Source of the DNA: Prorocentrum cordatum | Lineage: Eukaryota; Sar; Dinophyceae; Prorocentrales; Prorocentraceae | Assembly (NCBI GenBank): GCA_963575745.1 | Contig: CAUYUJ010001343.1 | Span: 38,363-102,362 of the forward strand | DNA length: 64,000 nt | Direction: 5' to 3' | In this document: piece after piece, positions 9,785-20,160 of the stretch | How the letters are laid out: every line of letters starts with the position of its first letter | Position numbering within the stretch: the first letter of the stretch is position 1 | Position numbers and translations under genes: made by a program | The notes under the pieces: generated by a model | The model's input: the letters and a program-made list of their open reading frames with translations, nothing else | Told to the model about the DNA's origin: nothing | The model's database searches: none

Positions 9785-11315
9785 GACCAGAAGGACGGAC
9801 GACGACGAAGACGACGACAACGACGACGACGAGAACGAGAGCGAGGACGGCGAGGACGGACAACGACGTCGGCGACTTTGACGACGATGACGACGACGCA
9901 CTGCGTGGGGAGGGGGGGTGTTGCTGCGTAGGCCCGCTGTCGCCGACGACGGCGACCACTACAGATATGGGAAGAGGGGGAGGGTGGTATTGCGTAGGCG
10001 AGCTGTAATCGACGACGACAACGACGGCAACGACAACGACGACGACGACGTTGACGACGACAAGGACGACGACGTCGACGTCGACGACGAGGATGACGAG
10101 GATGAGGACGGGGGCGAGGACGAGGACGAGGACGACGACGACGGACAAACACGGCGCCGACGCCGACGACGACGACGCACGACGGATGCTTCATGGGGGG
10201 AGTGCTTGGCAGGCCCGCAGTCGTCGATGACGACAACGACGACTAACTTGACGACGACGGCGTCGAGGGCGAGGCCGAAGATGAGGACGAGGGCGAGGAC
10301 GACGACGACGGACGACGACGGCGTTGACGACGACGCACTGCAGATGCCCTCAGAGGGGAGGTCCTCCTCCTCCTCCTCCTCCTCCTCCCCCTCCTCATCC
10401 TCCTCCTCCCCCTCCTCCTCGTCCTCCTCCTCCTCCTCCTCCGCCTCCACCTCCTCCTCCCTCTCCTCTTCCTCCTTTCCCTCCTCCTCCTCCTCCTCCA
10501 CCTCCTTGTTCCCAGCCGCCGCGGTCGTCCGCGAGGGCGATTGCGCCGACCAAACGGACGAACGACGACGACGACGATTACGACGACGACGAGGATGAGG
10601 ACGAGGACGGCGACGACGGACGAGGACGGCGGCGACGACGCTGACGACGACGGCGCACTGCGGATGCCATATTGTGGGGAGGGGTGTGTGCTGCTGCGTA
10701 GGTCCGCCGTAGTCAACAACGGCGACCACTGCGGATGCCGTATGGGGGGGGGCTGCGCAGGCCCGCTGAAGCAAACGACGACGACGATGACGTGGACGAC
10801 GACGGCGTCGACGACGACGACGCGGAGGACGAGGACGAGGACGACGATGAGGACGAGGACGAGGACGAGGAGGACAAGGACGACGACGACGACGACGGAC
10901 AACGACCGCGCCGATGACTGCGACGACGCACGACGGATGGGTCATGGGGGTGTGCTGCGTAGGCCCGCTGTAATCGATGACGACAACGACGACGATGGCG
11001 AGGACGAGGGCGAGGACGACGGACGACGACGGCGACGACGCACTGCAGATGCCCTATGGGGGTGGGGAGGGGGGGCTGCGTAGGTCCCCCGTACGCCGTA
11101 AGCGACGCGACGACGACGACGACGACGCACTGCGGATGCCCTATAAGTGGGGCGCAGGCCCGCTGTAGTCGACGACGGCGACGCACTGCGGCGGATACCC
11201 TATAGGGGGGGTGCTGCGTAGGCCCGTTGTATCCGACGACAACGACATCGACGACGACGACGATCCCGCTGTACTGGACGACGGCGACGGCGACGAGGAC
11301 GAAGACGACGACGGA
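9785..11315. repeat. GAC array with a recurring G-rich spacer
   Basis: (GACGAC)n stretches are broken about ten times by a spacer of about 50 bp: GCACTGCGGATGCC, then a run of G, then GCTGCGTAGGCCCGCTGTA, and back into GACGACGAC. Spacers are visible near 9898, 9957, 10182, 10335, 10650, 10725, 10920, 11035, 11125 and 11190. This makes a composite satellite with irregular unit length. A CTC tract (about 10360-10505) sits inside it. Confidence 0.8.
10360..10505. repeat. CTC tract inside the GAC array
   Basis: CTC/TCC repeats. The sequence that follows, about 10510-10560 (GCCGCCGCGGTCGTCCGCGAGG then GACCAAACGGACGAACGACG), resembles about 9755-9805, so the CTC tract and its right flank are a second copy of the block at 9.6-9.8 kb. 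Confidence 0.75.
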
Positions 11316-11404
11316 GACGGCAGAAATACTGCTGGGGGGGGGCGGGGGGCAGACGACGAAAAAATCAGTTCTGGCGGCTGGACACCGATTCGTCTGCCCA
11401 ACTG

Positions 11405-12055
11405 AATCATTCTGAGGCCCCGGGGGGCGGGGCATGTTTAATCGTTTTCTCCCGTTGGGCGTAGTCTTGTTGAACGTCAGAGGAGTAGGTAGCACGGCGG
11501 GCGCTTCGGCCCACGCGTGGCTCTGGACTGCGGCCAGCGATGGTGCAGACCAGGGGCTGCGGATGGACTCGAGCATCTGCGATGGGGCCCTCAGTGGCGG
11601 GCTGCGCTGACGAGAAAGAGCGCTCTCTCTGCGGCGGCGAAAACAATCCGGTGACCACGCAAGTAACTCCTGAGATGCCATGGGAAGGCCCGGTGCAAGG
11701 GGGTGCCGGAGTCGGCGTGGCCTCAGAAACTCGGCGGCCCAACTCCTTGGGCACCTGAGCTTCTGGAACGAACCCGCGGGCACTCAGCTCGGAAGTGGTG
11801 CTCCGATCCGCGGATACTGCGCGTCATCGCTGCCCCGCCGCGTGATCGTCCGCCGTCGCCTTTTCTCGTTGACTCTGCCTCCGAAGGAGGCGTGATCGAC
11901 GTGGTCGTCGGTCAGCTGGGCGAGCAAGCTGTGCTTCTAAGCGCCCTTGCCTCGTCCCTGACCTCTCCCACCGAACGAACGGCCGCTCATCTTGATCAGC
12001 TTTCCAACTTTTCCGGTGGGCTTTTTTCACGTGGCGTCGGCACTAACGCTTGTCA
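11405..12055 (-). other. Weakly coding-like stretch, unassigned
   Basis: Frames on both strands (minus 11407-11754, plus 11703-12134) have mixed, non-repetitive composition, but neither shows a domain I recognise. It may be the 3' part of the minus-strand remnant that starts near 12.9 kb. Confidence 0.25.
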
Positions 12056-12059
12056 TGAT

Positions 12060-12918
12060 TCAACTTCCAGAATGCTGGGGCGTCGATCTGGGTTGGGGAT
12101 TCGCCTCTGCGATGATCCACTGTATAACCGATAGTTTCTCCGAGGTCTGAACAGGTGTCCGAGCTGGTGCCGTTGGCGTACTCAAGGTGGGCGGGCGCTT
12201 CCTCGGCAGAGGGCTGCCAGCGGGCAAATAGCCACCTCCAGCGCCTGAGAGTTCGGCCGCGCTAGCAACCCAGAGTTCAAGCAATAGTGAGTGTCGAGGG
12301 TATGCTGCGCTGGCGTCGTTACTGCTACAACTGGCCATGCCTAAGAAGCCTTCGAAGGATGGTTGTGCATGGAGGGCGCCGGCGATGTCGTTGGGCGCGC
12401 GCTGCACGATGCGACCAACGCGCATGAGCGTTGACAGGAATTTGCTGAACACAGGGGCCGCAGGGCTGGAGCAGCGTCATGAGCTGGCTGGCGGCGACGC
12501 CGGCCGCTGGCAGGACGGCCAGTTGCAGCCTCCCCATGACATCGCAGCTCCACCGTTGAGCGTTGCTCGGAATCGCAGTGCGCAGAATCCGTCGCCACGA
12601 AAACTCGAAATAATCCCTGGTAGTTTGCAGGCGCGCCTCTGCACCAACGGGTCCAAACTGGGCTGCGAGGTTCGCGGTGAGGTACGTGACGGCATCTTCC
12701 TTTCTTCCGTTAACAGTTCCTGTTTCTGCCATCTCTGTAAAGTGCATAGAACGCGTAAGCTCGCGAGCGGCGTTGCCGAAGTTCAAACGATAGCACCACG
12801 ATGCTGAGCGCTGTCCATGTCGGCGGCGAGTACGCTTCAGGCGAGTAGGTCCTGCACCTACTGGTGGAGCAAATGGGCGGATTCCCGTTCGTAGCCGAAC
12901 GCGTTCCACTACTCGCAA
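12060..12918 (-). pseudogene. Frameshifted coding remnant, function unknown
   Basis: The minus-strand frame 12918 to 12325 contains a convincing protein-like stretch (for example AARELTRSMHFTEMAETG and DYFEFSWRRILRTAIP, with amphipathic helix-like spacing). After the phrase QIPVNAHA, near 12420-12430, the sensible reading moves to the frame 12452-12060 (VGRIVQRAPNDIAGALHAQP and onwards). A single small indel would explain the switch. I do not recognise the family; in this setting a retroelement protein is the most likely source. Both frames end in ordinary stops and no clear start is seen. Confidence 0.45.
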
Positions 12919-12919
12919 A

Positions 12920-13505
12920 ACACCGACTCACAAATGTACTCGATTCGCCGCGTGGGATTTCGATGTGTTACACCGATGCGAACAAGTAGTTTCGGAACAA
13001 CTGCGAGTAAGCACTTTGCAAATAGCAAAGCGCGTTCGATGACAAAAAAAATTGCTGGCGGGACGCGATGCCGCCTCTGCCACTGACACCGCCTTGACCG
13101 GCGCCAGGCATCATGCAGATGGCCCAGAGCAAAGAAACCACGGAAGGGATGAGGATACTGGTCGATAGTGCCATATGGGATGTCCTGCTTGCAAGCGGTT
13201 TGTTTGAGATGTGGATTCGGGGCAGGCGCCTTGGGACCCAGTCCTGTCTAGGGACGAAGGCCATAGTAGTGGAGCCCCCGATAATGCACGAGGCTCATGA
13301 ACAGTACTATCACTCACCAACTCAAAACCACTCGAAACGCACAGCGTGCTGATTAAACAGAAACCGGCACCACTGCGCTCAATCCGAAACAATCCAATGG
13401 CCAAATTGCGCAGTAGTGTGATGACGCCTCACAGCCACTGCCAGGAAACTGCTGATGGTGAATGGATGCTCACAACTACACAGGCCAATTGTCTCCAAAG
13501 AGAGG
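12920..13505. other. No gene seen
   Basis: A minus-strand frame (12968-13264) has a hydrophobic run but no recognisable domain. Nothing else stands out. Confidence 0.4.
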
Positions 13506-13514
13506 GTATATCAA

Positions 13515-13695
13515 TCACGAGGAGGAGGATGAAGAGGAGAAGGAATGGGAGGAGGAGGAGGAGGAGGAGAAGGAGGAGGAGGAATGGGAGGAGGAGGAGG
13601 AGAAGGAGGAGGAGGAGAAGGAGGACAGGAGGAGAAATGGGGGAGGAGGAGGAGGATGAGGAGGAGGAGGAGGAGGAGGAGGAGGAGAAGGAGGA

Positions 13696-13726
<31 letters not shown>

Positions 13727-14250
13727 AGGAGGAGGAGGAGGAGGAGGAGGAGGAGGGGGAGGGGGAGGAGGAGGAGGAGGAGGAGGAGGAGGAGGAGGAG
13801 GAGGAGGAGGAGGAGGAGGAGGAGGAAGAGGAGGAGAAGGGAGGAGGAGGAGGAGGACGAGGAGGACGAGGAGATGGAGGAGGAGGAGGAGGAGGAGAAG
13901 GAGGAGGAAGAAGGGGGGAGGGGGATGAGGAGGAGGACCTGGAGGAGGAGGAGGAGGAGGAGGAGGAGGAGGAAAGAAGAGGAGGAGGAGGAGGCGGAGG
14001 AGGAAGAGGAGGAGGAGGAGGAGCGGAGGAGGAGGAGGAGGTGGTGGTTGAGGAGGAGGGGGGGCGGAGGAGAAGGATCAGAACCAGTAGGAGGGGGATG
14101 ACGAAGAGGAGGAGGAGGAGGAGAAAGGGCGGAGGATGAGTGAGGACGAAGGAGGGAGGAGGGGGAGGGATGAACGTGGAGGGGAAGAAGGGGTGGAGGA
14201 GGAGGAGGCGAGGGAGGAGGACAAGGAGGGTTGCGTCCATCAGGTCGCGA
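13515..14250. repeat. GGA tract
   Basis: Near-continuous (GGA)n on the plus strand with GAA, GAT and GGG interruptions. Opposite-strand frames here (423 codons) are Ser/Pro repeats produced by the tract. Confidence 0.9.
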
Positions 14251-14259
14251 AATTCGCTG

Positions 14260-14765
14260 CTAAGGACCCGGGCCATAATCCCCAATGTCCGGGGGTCCTC
14301 CTCTGGCGGCGGAGGTGGGAACTCACTCGGGTGCCCGGGGGCTTTGTTGGGAGGGAGGCGGAAGAGGGAGGGAGAGGGAGAAGAACGCAGGACGGGAGTG
14401 GGGGGGAAATGAAGAGAGGAGGAAGGGAGGGACGGAGGAGGAAGAGAAAGAGGAGGACAAGGAGGGAGGGGGAACGGGAGGAAGGAGGGAGGGGGGGGGA
14501 GGGGGAGGATGCGAAGGGAGGGAGGCGAAGAGGGAGAAGCGAGGGGCAGGGATGGGGCGCCGCCCGAGGGGCGCAGCGCCCCCGCGGCCCGCGGCTGGCC
14601 CCTGCGGGGACGGGGGCGGCTGCCTCGGGTCCTCGCGCGCGCCGCGGGGAGGAGGGTTCGGAGGAGGGGGGGCCTGGAGGAAGTGGGCAAGGTCCCGGGG
14701 AAGAGGCGGAGGGGGAGGAGGAGGAGAAAGAGGAGGAGGAGGAGGAGAAGGAGGAGGAGGACCAC
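14260..14765. repeat. G-rich, GGGA/GGA mixed tract
   Basis: GGGAGG, GGGAGGAGG and GC-rich DNA with a short GGA run at 14700-14762. No gene is supported. Confidence 0.65.
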
Positions 14766-14767
14766 TA

Positions 14768-14835
14768 TAAACCCAAGAATCATCAACGATGTTGGAATAA
14801 ACCCTCCCTCGAAACTCCCTCTTCACAGGCCCTTT
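14768..14835 (-). repeat. Dispersed 65-bp repeat, copy 1 (minus)
   Basis: The reverse complement matches 32152-32220: both read GAAGAGGGANTTNGAGGGAG, then CAACATC, then TTGATGANTCTTGGG. In the shared frame both give a similar short peptide (NIVDDSWV versus NIFDESWA), so it may be a scrap of a coding sequence. Confidence 0.5.
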
Positions 14836-15084
14836 TCTCAACTGTTCGTTTCCATTGAGGGAACTGCGCCGTTGAAAGACAACCGTTTGAAAACTCTGGA
14901 GCATGCCTGAACATTGTTATCGGGATTCCAACGCCACGGGTCAACCTGACTGTTGCGTCTTGCCGATGCTGAATCGTGCCAGAACGCCATTCCTGGGACT
15001 TCAACGCAGCGGACCCACGTGACTGTTGCAACCGCATGATCCTGAATCCGTTTAACACACTATTTCTGGTACTTCGATGATGGG

Positions 15085-15375
15085 AGCAAGAGGAGGAGGA
15101 GGAGGAGGAGGAGGAGGAGGAGGAGGAGGAGGAGGAGGAGGAGGAGGAGGAGGAGGAGGAGGAGGAGGAGGAGAGGAGGAGGAGGAGGAGGAGGAGGAGG
15201 AGGAGGAGGAGGAGGAGGAGGAGGAGGAGTAGGAGGAGGAGGAGGAGAAGGAGGAGGAGGTGGAGGAGGACGAGGAGAAGGATGAGGAAGAGGAGGAGGA
15301 GGATGAGGTGGAGGAGGAGGACGAGGAGGAAAAGCAGGAGGAAAAGGAGGACGAGGTGGAGGAAGAGTAAGAGGG
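15085..15375. repeat. GGA tract
   Basis: Very regular (GGA)n for about 150 bp, then decaying with GAT, GAC and GTG interruptions. Confidence 0.9.
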
Positions 15376-15379
15376 GGGG

Positions 15380-15980
15380 AGGCGGATGGAAGAGGCCTGG
15401 AGGAGGTGGGCCAGGTTTCGGGGTTTTCGCTTGGATTTCGCTTGCCTGATCATCTCAGCCGTGAGCACGACAGCAGAGACGACGAAAACGAGCCTGCCAC
15501 CTACCCCAAGGTCTGTCCTGGGCGGCAGGACGGGGACTCCTGAAGCGCACGCGGCCGAAACATCGACCACCGCCTCGCCCCGGCAAGGGGGTGAACCGCC
15601 GCGGGAGCTGTGACCCCCACGGGGGGGAGAGGAGACGAGAGGGGGAGGAGACGAGGAAAAGGGAGAGAAGAGGGGAGGGGCACAGTCCCACAGCAGCCTA
15701 CCCTCCTCCAACGGGGAAAGCGCGACCCCTCCCGCTTCCGCAAGTCCTGCGACCTGGCCCCCGGCTCCACTTATACTCTGCCGATCTGGCCCCCGCTCTA
15801 CCCCTGCGACCGCCCCACTGGCTCCGCCAGTGGGGGGTGCCCCAGCTATCCCACAATCGATGGCGGGGCCCCGGCTAGCCAAAAAGGGGGGGGGCGCGAG
15901 GTTTCGGGGAGGAGGGGGAGGAGGAGGAGGAGGAGAAGAAGGAAGGAGGAGGAGGAGCAGGAGGGTAGAAAAAACACCAA
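15380..15980. other. No gene seen; short GGA run
   Basis: GC-rich DNA with no recognisable coding signal; a short GGA run lies at about 15910-15960. Confidence 0.5.
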
Positions 15981-15982
15981 CT

Positions 15983-16138
15983 GCATACACATCATCATTC
16001 GGCGCTTCGCCCGGCTTTCTCGGACTTGCGCTGGACCCGCCTTTCCACTGGCGCGCGGGGCGCTTCACGGGCGGCGCCAGAGGCGCCGGTCCAAGAAATC
16101 AGCGCGGAGTTCCAAAAGTTTGAGGTCATGGTGTATGC
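15983..16138. mobile_element. Family C GC-rich foldback element
   Basis: Begins GCATACACATC and ends GGTGTATGC in inverted orientation. The right arm carries the family phrase CCAAGAAATC then GCGCGGAG, and the core has GGCGGCGCCAGAGGCGCC. Confidence 0.55.
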
Positions 16139-16139
16139 C

Positions 16140-17550
16140 CTTTGCCTTCTTCGGAATGAGGACGAGGAAAGCGGAGCGGGAGGACAACGAAACCTGTTAG
16201 GAACCAACTCCTGGGTGGTCAACGCAAAAACGATTGCAAGGCACCCTGCCCGATTAGCGGCATTGATTCGGCCAGTTACGCGAGTGATGCATTCGGATTA
16301 CACTAGAAGTTTGAGCACAAGAAACCTTCCACAGGAAACCCAACCCTGAAAACCCAGGACATCCATTGATGCTTGGTGTGGGAACGCCACGCTGTCCGCA
16401 GCAAAACAAAACCACCGAAACACAAGAAACCCAGGGCCCCTTGGAGGCAAGCAAGGTGTTTCCTGGCATGTGCCTCCACTGTAGGCGGGTCTGAGCTGGA
16501 GTACGTGGGATCATTCAAATCTGGTCGGTGGCAGCGGATATACCAGCGCCGATGCGGAATGCAACCTCCCAGGAGTTGCATCCAAGGCTTTGGAGGCGTA
16601 TAAGAGTGGGCGAAGGAAGGAGGAGGATGAGGAGGAATGGGGGTATGGGAAGGTAAAGTAAGGAGGGATAGATCACTGCGTCCGACCACTCTTTCACCCG
16701 AGCGCGCCCCCGCGCGCGCTCCTTCCCTTGTGGACATCAATGCTCCAAGTTTGAGGTTCGAGGTTCGGCGGCTTGAGGTCGCAAGGTTCGCGAGGAAGGA
16801 TCGAGGCTTGAAGGTCAGGCGGAGGGCAGAGGCTTCATGATCGAAGGGCCAGAGGAGAACCAGGGCTAGAACGTTTCCAGTATAGTTTTTGTTTGGGGGG
16901 GTTTTGCTGTTGCGTCTGGCTGCTCACGTGGTCCCTGAGGCCTCCGTGGAGCTGCGGGAACCCCCATGGATGCCCCGCGCCATTGCCAGGGGAATCCACA
17001 GAGCAAGGCCGCCGATGGCATGCTTGCACCGACTTGAAGGGTGCGTCTATGTTTGCAATGTTGGAGCCTCGGGGAATTTTTGTGTGCGTGTGTGTTGCTG
17101 GGCACGCCAAGCAATTCGACCACAAACTGTCATCAATTGGACGTGGCCCCCTGTCGTGCCCAATACACTCGACCAGGATAGTAAGGATGCAAGGCCCTGT
17201 TGACGTTTTCTGTGCAGAACGCAGCAGCATGTCGAAGGATGCCGAATACCGAAGGGGCAAGGATGCAAGGGTAGCCTTGGAAAGTTGCCCAATCCTTGCT
17301 ATCATGGTTGACTGTAAGATGCCAATCACATCATACGCCCAAAACTTACATGGAGCATCCCCGCCGCGACCAGCCGAGAAAACGATGGACTTCTACAATC
17401 TACGCGCAATGTGACTCGACATGCCTGAGCAGCTTCTTTCATGTCATACGTAGAACTTGTCACCACCCTTATCCTCCTTTGGCATCGCCAATCCGCCGAT
17501 CTACTTCCTCCAGGTTTGTGTTTTGTCTGATGGAGCATGAGAAGCCGCTG
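16140..17550. other. No gene seen
   Basis: Mixed-composition DNA with short frames on both strands. No domain or repeat family recognised. Confidence 0.45.
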
Positions 17551-17571
17551 TTTCAGATTGTCGCCCCGCGT

Positions 17572-17931
17572 CTACGTGAGCAATTTGTCCACCTCAACAA
17601 GTGCCCCGACATAAACCATTGCCTCTGCGTCAAATGCCGTGCAACGTACTTCCACTACTGTCGCGTGTGCGATGGACAGTTCGACCACGTCGTTTCCACC
17701 CACTGTGCCCCGCAAGCCAATGATCCACGACGCAGCAGGGCAATCATCTTCGCGCAGACCACTGTCAGTCCGAAGCACGCCGTTGCTCTTCATAACGTCC
17801 AAATGGTGTCGAAACGCTTGCGCCGTGTAGTCCGCCAATCCTTTGCGCGATCGGCCAATCCGTCGGCGACCTTGTTGTGGCAACGCCTCCACCACTGCAC
17901 CAAGTCTGCATGAAATTACGGTGGGGTCCAT
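17572..17931 (-). pseudogene. Possible RNase H-like fragment
   Basis: The 119-codon minus-strand frame has protein-like composition. Its second half, RTDSGLREDDCPAASWIIG through TAFDAEAMVYVGALVEVD, has the rough layout of an RNase H fold: an early Asp, a strand pair, then an Ala-Glu pair at the head of a helix. The later catalytic Asp and His are not found, because the frame stops. Such domains occur in retroelements, and decayed retroelements are common in this window. The plus strand of the same DNA has a Cys-rich frame (CLCVKCRATYFHYCRVC), which I judge less likely. The assignment is tentative. Confidence 0.3.
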
Positions 17932-17961
17932 CCGTGCGTCATGTGACCCACAATCCTGTTA

Positions 17962-18168
17962 GGTACTCCAGATTTCGTAATAAAAGGGAGGGGGTCTCAT
18001 TTCGGGGGGGGTCTCTTCCAGGCTATCTTGGAGGGCCTGGGGGGGGTCTGGGGACGATGTTTTGGAGGGTTCTCCCACGGGGGGGGTCTACGATGTTTTG
18101 GAACTCTAAAACTTCTCGTCTGGGAGGGTTGAGACCCCCTCCCTTTTATTACGAAATCTGGAGTACCC
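17962..18168. mobile_element. Family D element with perfect 38-bp terminal inverted repeats
   Basis: The first 38 bases (17962-17999) and last 38 bases (18131-18168) are exact reverse complements, starting GGTACTCCAGATTTCGTAAT. The interior is G-rich and repeats the motif CGATGTTTTGGA. A truncated, inverted, nearly identical copy lies at about 30.13-30.26 kb. Perfect arms point to recent movement or to conversion between the arms. No coding capacity. Confidence 0.8.
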
Positions 18169-18496
18169 GCGTGAAGAGGAGCTCGCAGTTGGACTGGCGC
18201 AAGACCGAGTGGCCGCATACCGCCTGATGTGAGCACCGCGAACCCATGGCGTGCAGAAACGACCTCGCGGGCGTATGCCAAGAGACCTTTGAAGCCGTAG
18301 TCCACGAGCTCAATTGCCTCAGGCTCCCAGCGTGGGAAAGTCAAATTCTGTTTCACTTGTTCCGTGCACGCCCGTTTGGTCGGCGGTCCAGCCAAGACCT
18401 CCCCGAGCACGTCGGAACATGCCACCGCTCGCAAGTCGTAGCCACGAAGTCCTGCAGCATCTGTCGCCAGGAATGCGGAGTCATGCTGTCCCGCTG

Positions 18497-18555
18497 GAGG
18501 AGGAGGAGGAGGAGCAGGAGGAGGAGGAGGAGGAGGATGAGGAGGAGGAGGAGCG
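18497..18555. repeat. Short GGA tract
   Basis: About 60 bp of (GGA)n with GCA and GAT interruptions. Confidence 0.85.
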
Positions 18556-18682
18556 CCAGAGAATACCAGTGCAGCCTGCGAAGGGCTCTTTCCGAGCCGC
18601 CCTCTGGCCGCCCCGTCTCCGACGCAGCCCCGCTTGGCAGGGGCCGGATGGGATAGTTCCCCATACCAGCTGGGCATCGTAC

Positions 18683-18849
18683 TGCAGGCCAGTTTTTAAT
18701 CCATAGGATTTTTTAGCACCTAGGACTTTTAATCCAGAATTAACGTATGAATAAATTTATGCATGAACTCATCGTTGTTTTTAATACTACATCCCTGTAT
18801 TTTTCATACATGATCCGCACGCGGAGCATGTATTAACAACGGCACTGTA
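18683..18849. mobile_element. Family F AT-rich element, copy 1
   Basis: Starts TGCAGGCCAGTTTTTAAT and ends AACGGCACTGTA. It aligns along its whole length with 26999-27170, sharing the phrase ATGAACTCATCGTTGTTTTT and the palindromic CCGCACGCGGAGCATGTATT. It is AT-rich against a GC-rich background. A MITE-like element is the simplest reading. Confidence 0.65.
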
Positions 18850-18872
18850 CGGTCGGAATGGATAAAGAACCC

Positions 18873-19216
18873 TCAGATAAGGAATCCAGGGTCTGGAAGC
18901 TGGTGGAAGACAATCGTGGATTGGCCAAGGATATCACCGCGGGCCTCAGCAGAAAAGGAATCCTCCAGGGTCTGAAGCCCCCTGGGCACATTCCTTAACG
19001 AAAGCCCCCAGCGTACTCGCGAGCTTGGCTCAAGAGTGGCACGCCGGCTGCTGCAGACGAGCTTTTCTCGCGAAGTGCATCCAGGAAGACGGACGCCAAG
19101 GTCGCAACGTGAATCGATCTGCGGTCCAGTCGCACCGTGCAAGCCTCGATTATGGACCCGGTGCGCTGCACGTAGACATGGTAAGATTCATCTGGACGGC
19201 GACGTAGCCAAAGCAT
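18873..19216 (-). pseudogene. Decayed coding fragment, copy 1 (retroelement-like)
   Basis: Two minus-strand frames look protein-like: 19216-18995 (RRPDESYHVYVQRTGSIIEA and onwards) and 19142-18873 (VPRGLQTLEDSFSAEARGDI). The second is repeated in diverged form at about 20.0-20.15 kb with the same frame. The phrase with R-P-x-E-S-Y and R-T-G resembles, to my eye, the C-terminal parts of dinoflagellate LINE proteins; that is inference. No intact start-to-stop gene is present. Confidence 0.4.
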
Positions 19217-19616
19217 TTTAAGTAATCATTGGAGCTCCCAAGACCACAGTTTGTACAGCAAGTCCCCAGTTAGGTGCCACGTACCCGCACCATGTAATGC
19301 CGAATGCTGCAGCCCCTAACACAATGAATCTCAAATTGCTGTGTATCAGGACAGGGGCGCACAGAGATTTTTGGGGCTTGCCCACAAATACCCATTTTCC
19401 TTTGATAACATGCATTCACTACTGGTCACCGTGCAACCTCCGTTGTCAAACATTCCACAAAGGATCAACATGCAGTCGACCGCTACACGCGTCTATTCCC
19501 TCTCCTGCCGCATGTATCGGACGTATGGCGCGTCTGTAAGGTCCGAATCCGCGCCCGCCACCACCTGCAGCGACGATTCCTTCCCTTGGAATCCACCTGA
19601 GCGGATGGCCTCTGTT
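19217..19616. other. No gene seen
   Basis: Nothing recognisable on either strand. Confidence 0.45.
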
Positions 19617-19790
19617 CGAAGAAGAAAACACGACATCGACAAAAACCTTTGGAGATCCGCGCAGATTTCTTGGATCCGCGCTTGACCCCCCTCCCCAGCG
19701 CGCGGAGTGCGCCAGGGGGGCCCAGGCACCGATCCAAGAACTCCGCGCGGAGCGCCAGACGTTTATGCTTCTGCCGCCTTTCCTTCTTCG
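19617..19790. mobile_element. Family C foldback element
   Basis: Left end CGAAGAAGAAAAC and right end TTTCCTTCTTCG are inverted. The arms hold GATCCGCGCAGATTTCTTGG on the left and CCAAGAACTCCGCGCGGAG on the right, around a GCGCGCGGAGTGCGCC core. No coding capacity. Confidence 0.6.
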
Positions 19791-20002
19791 ATCTTACCAC
19801 CCTCCGCCTCTCCTCCCCCCCACCTCGCCTCTCCCTCTCCTCCTCCTTCAGCCTCTGTCCAACCTGGGCCCAACCGCGGGGCGGCCGATCTCGCGGAGGG
19901 GATGAGAGTCTGGCATCTTCCTTCGGCGGCACTGTGAAGGGTAATCGTGCAAGCGCGCCCTGCTAGTTCGGCTCGAGTGGTGGGCATCATGTAGGAACCA
20001 TT

Positions 20003-20160
20003 GGATTAGGAATCCAGGGTCTGGACGCCAGTGGAACTCCAATCGTGGACTGGTCATGGATATCATCGCGGTCCTCATCAGATGCGGATTCCTCCAGGGC
20101 TTGCAGCCTCCTGGGCACAATCCTGAACGAATGCCCCCACCATATTGTCTGGCCCTGGGA
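20003..20160 (-). pseudogene. Decayed coding fragment, copy 2
   Basis: Aligned with 18878-19025 at a spacing of about 1.13 kb. On the minus strand both copies share VPRxLQxLEES and DI..QSTI in one frame. Changes fall so that the frame survives for about 35 codons, which suggests former coding sequence rather than a non-coding repeat. Function unknown. Confidence 0.4.

Noticed and set aside
7741-10008. 755-codon plus-strand open frame
   Set aside because: It is Ser/Leu/Pro low-complexity produced by CTC repeats, and continues into Thr/Arg/Asp from GAC repeats. Stop codons are rare in such repeats, so length is no evidence.
13515-14786. 423-codon minus-strand open frame, and its Glu/Arg-rich partners on the plus strand
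   Set aside because: By-product of the GGA tract.
17296-17913. Plus-strand frame with Cys/His pattern (CLCVKCRATYFHYCRVC), possible zinc finger
   Set aside because: It lies antisense to a more protein-like minus-strand frame, and the Cys/His spacing matches no zinc-finger class I know. Kept as an alternative only.
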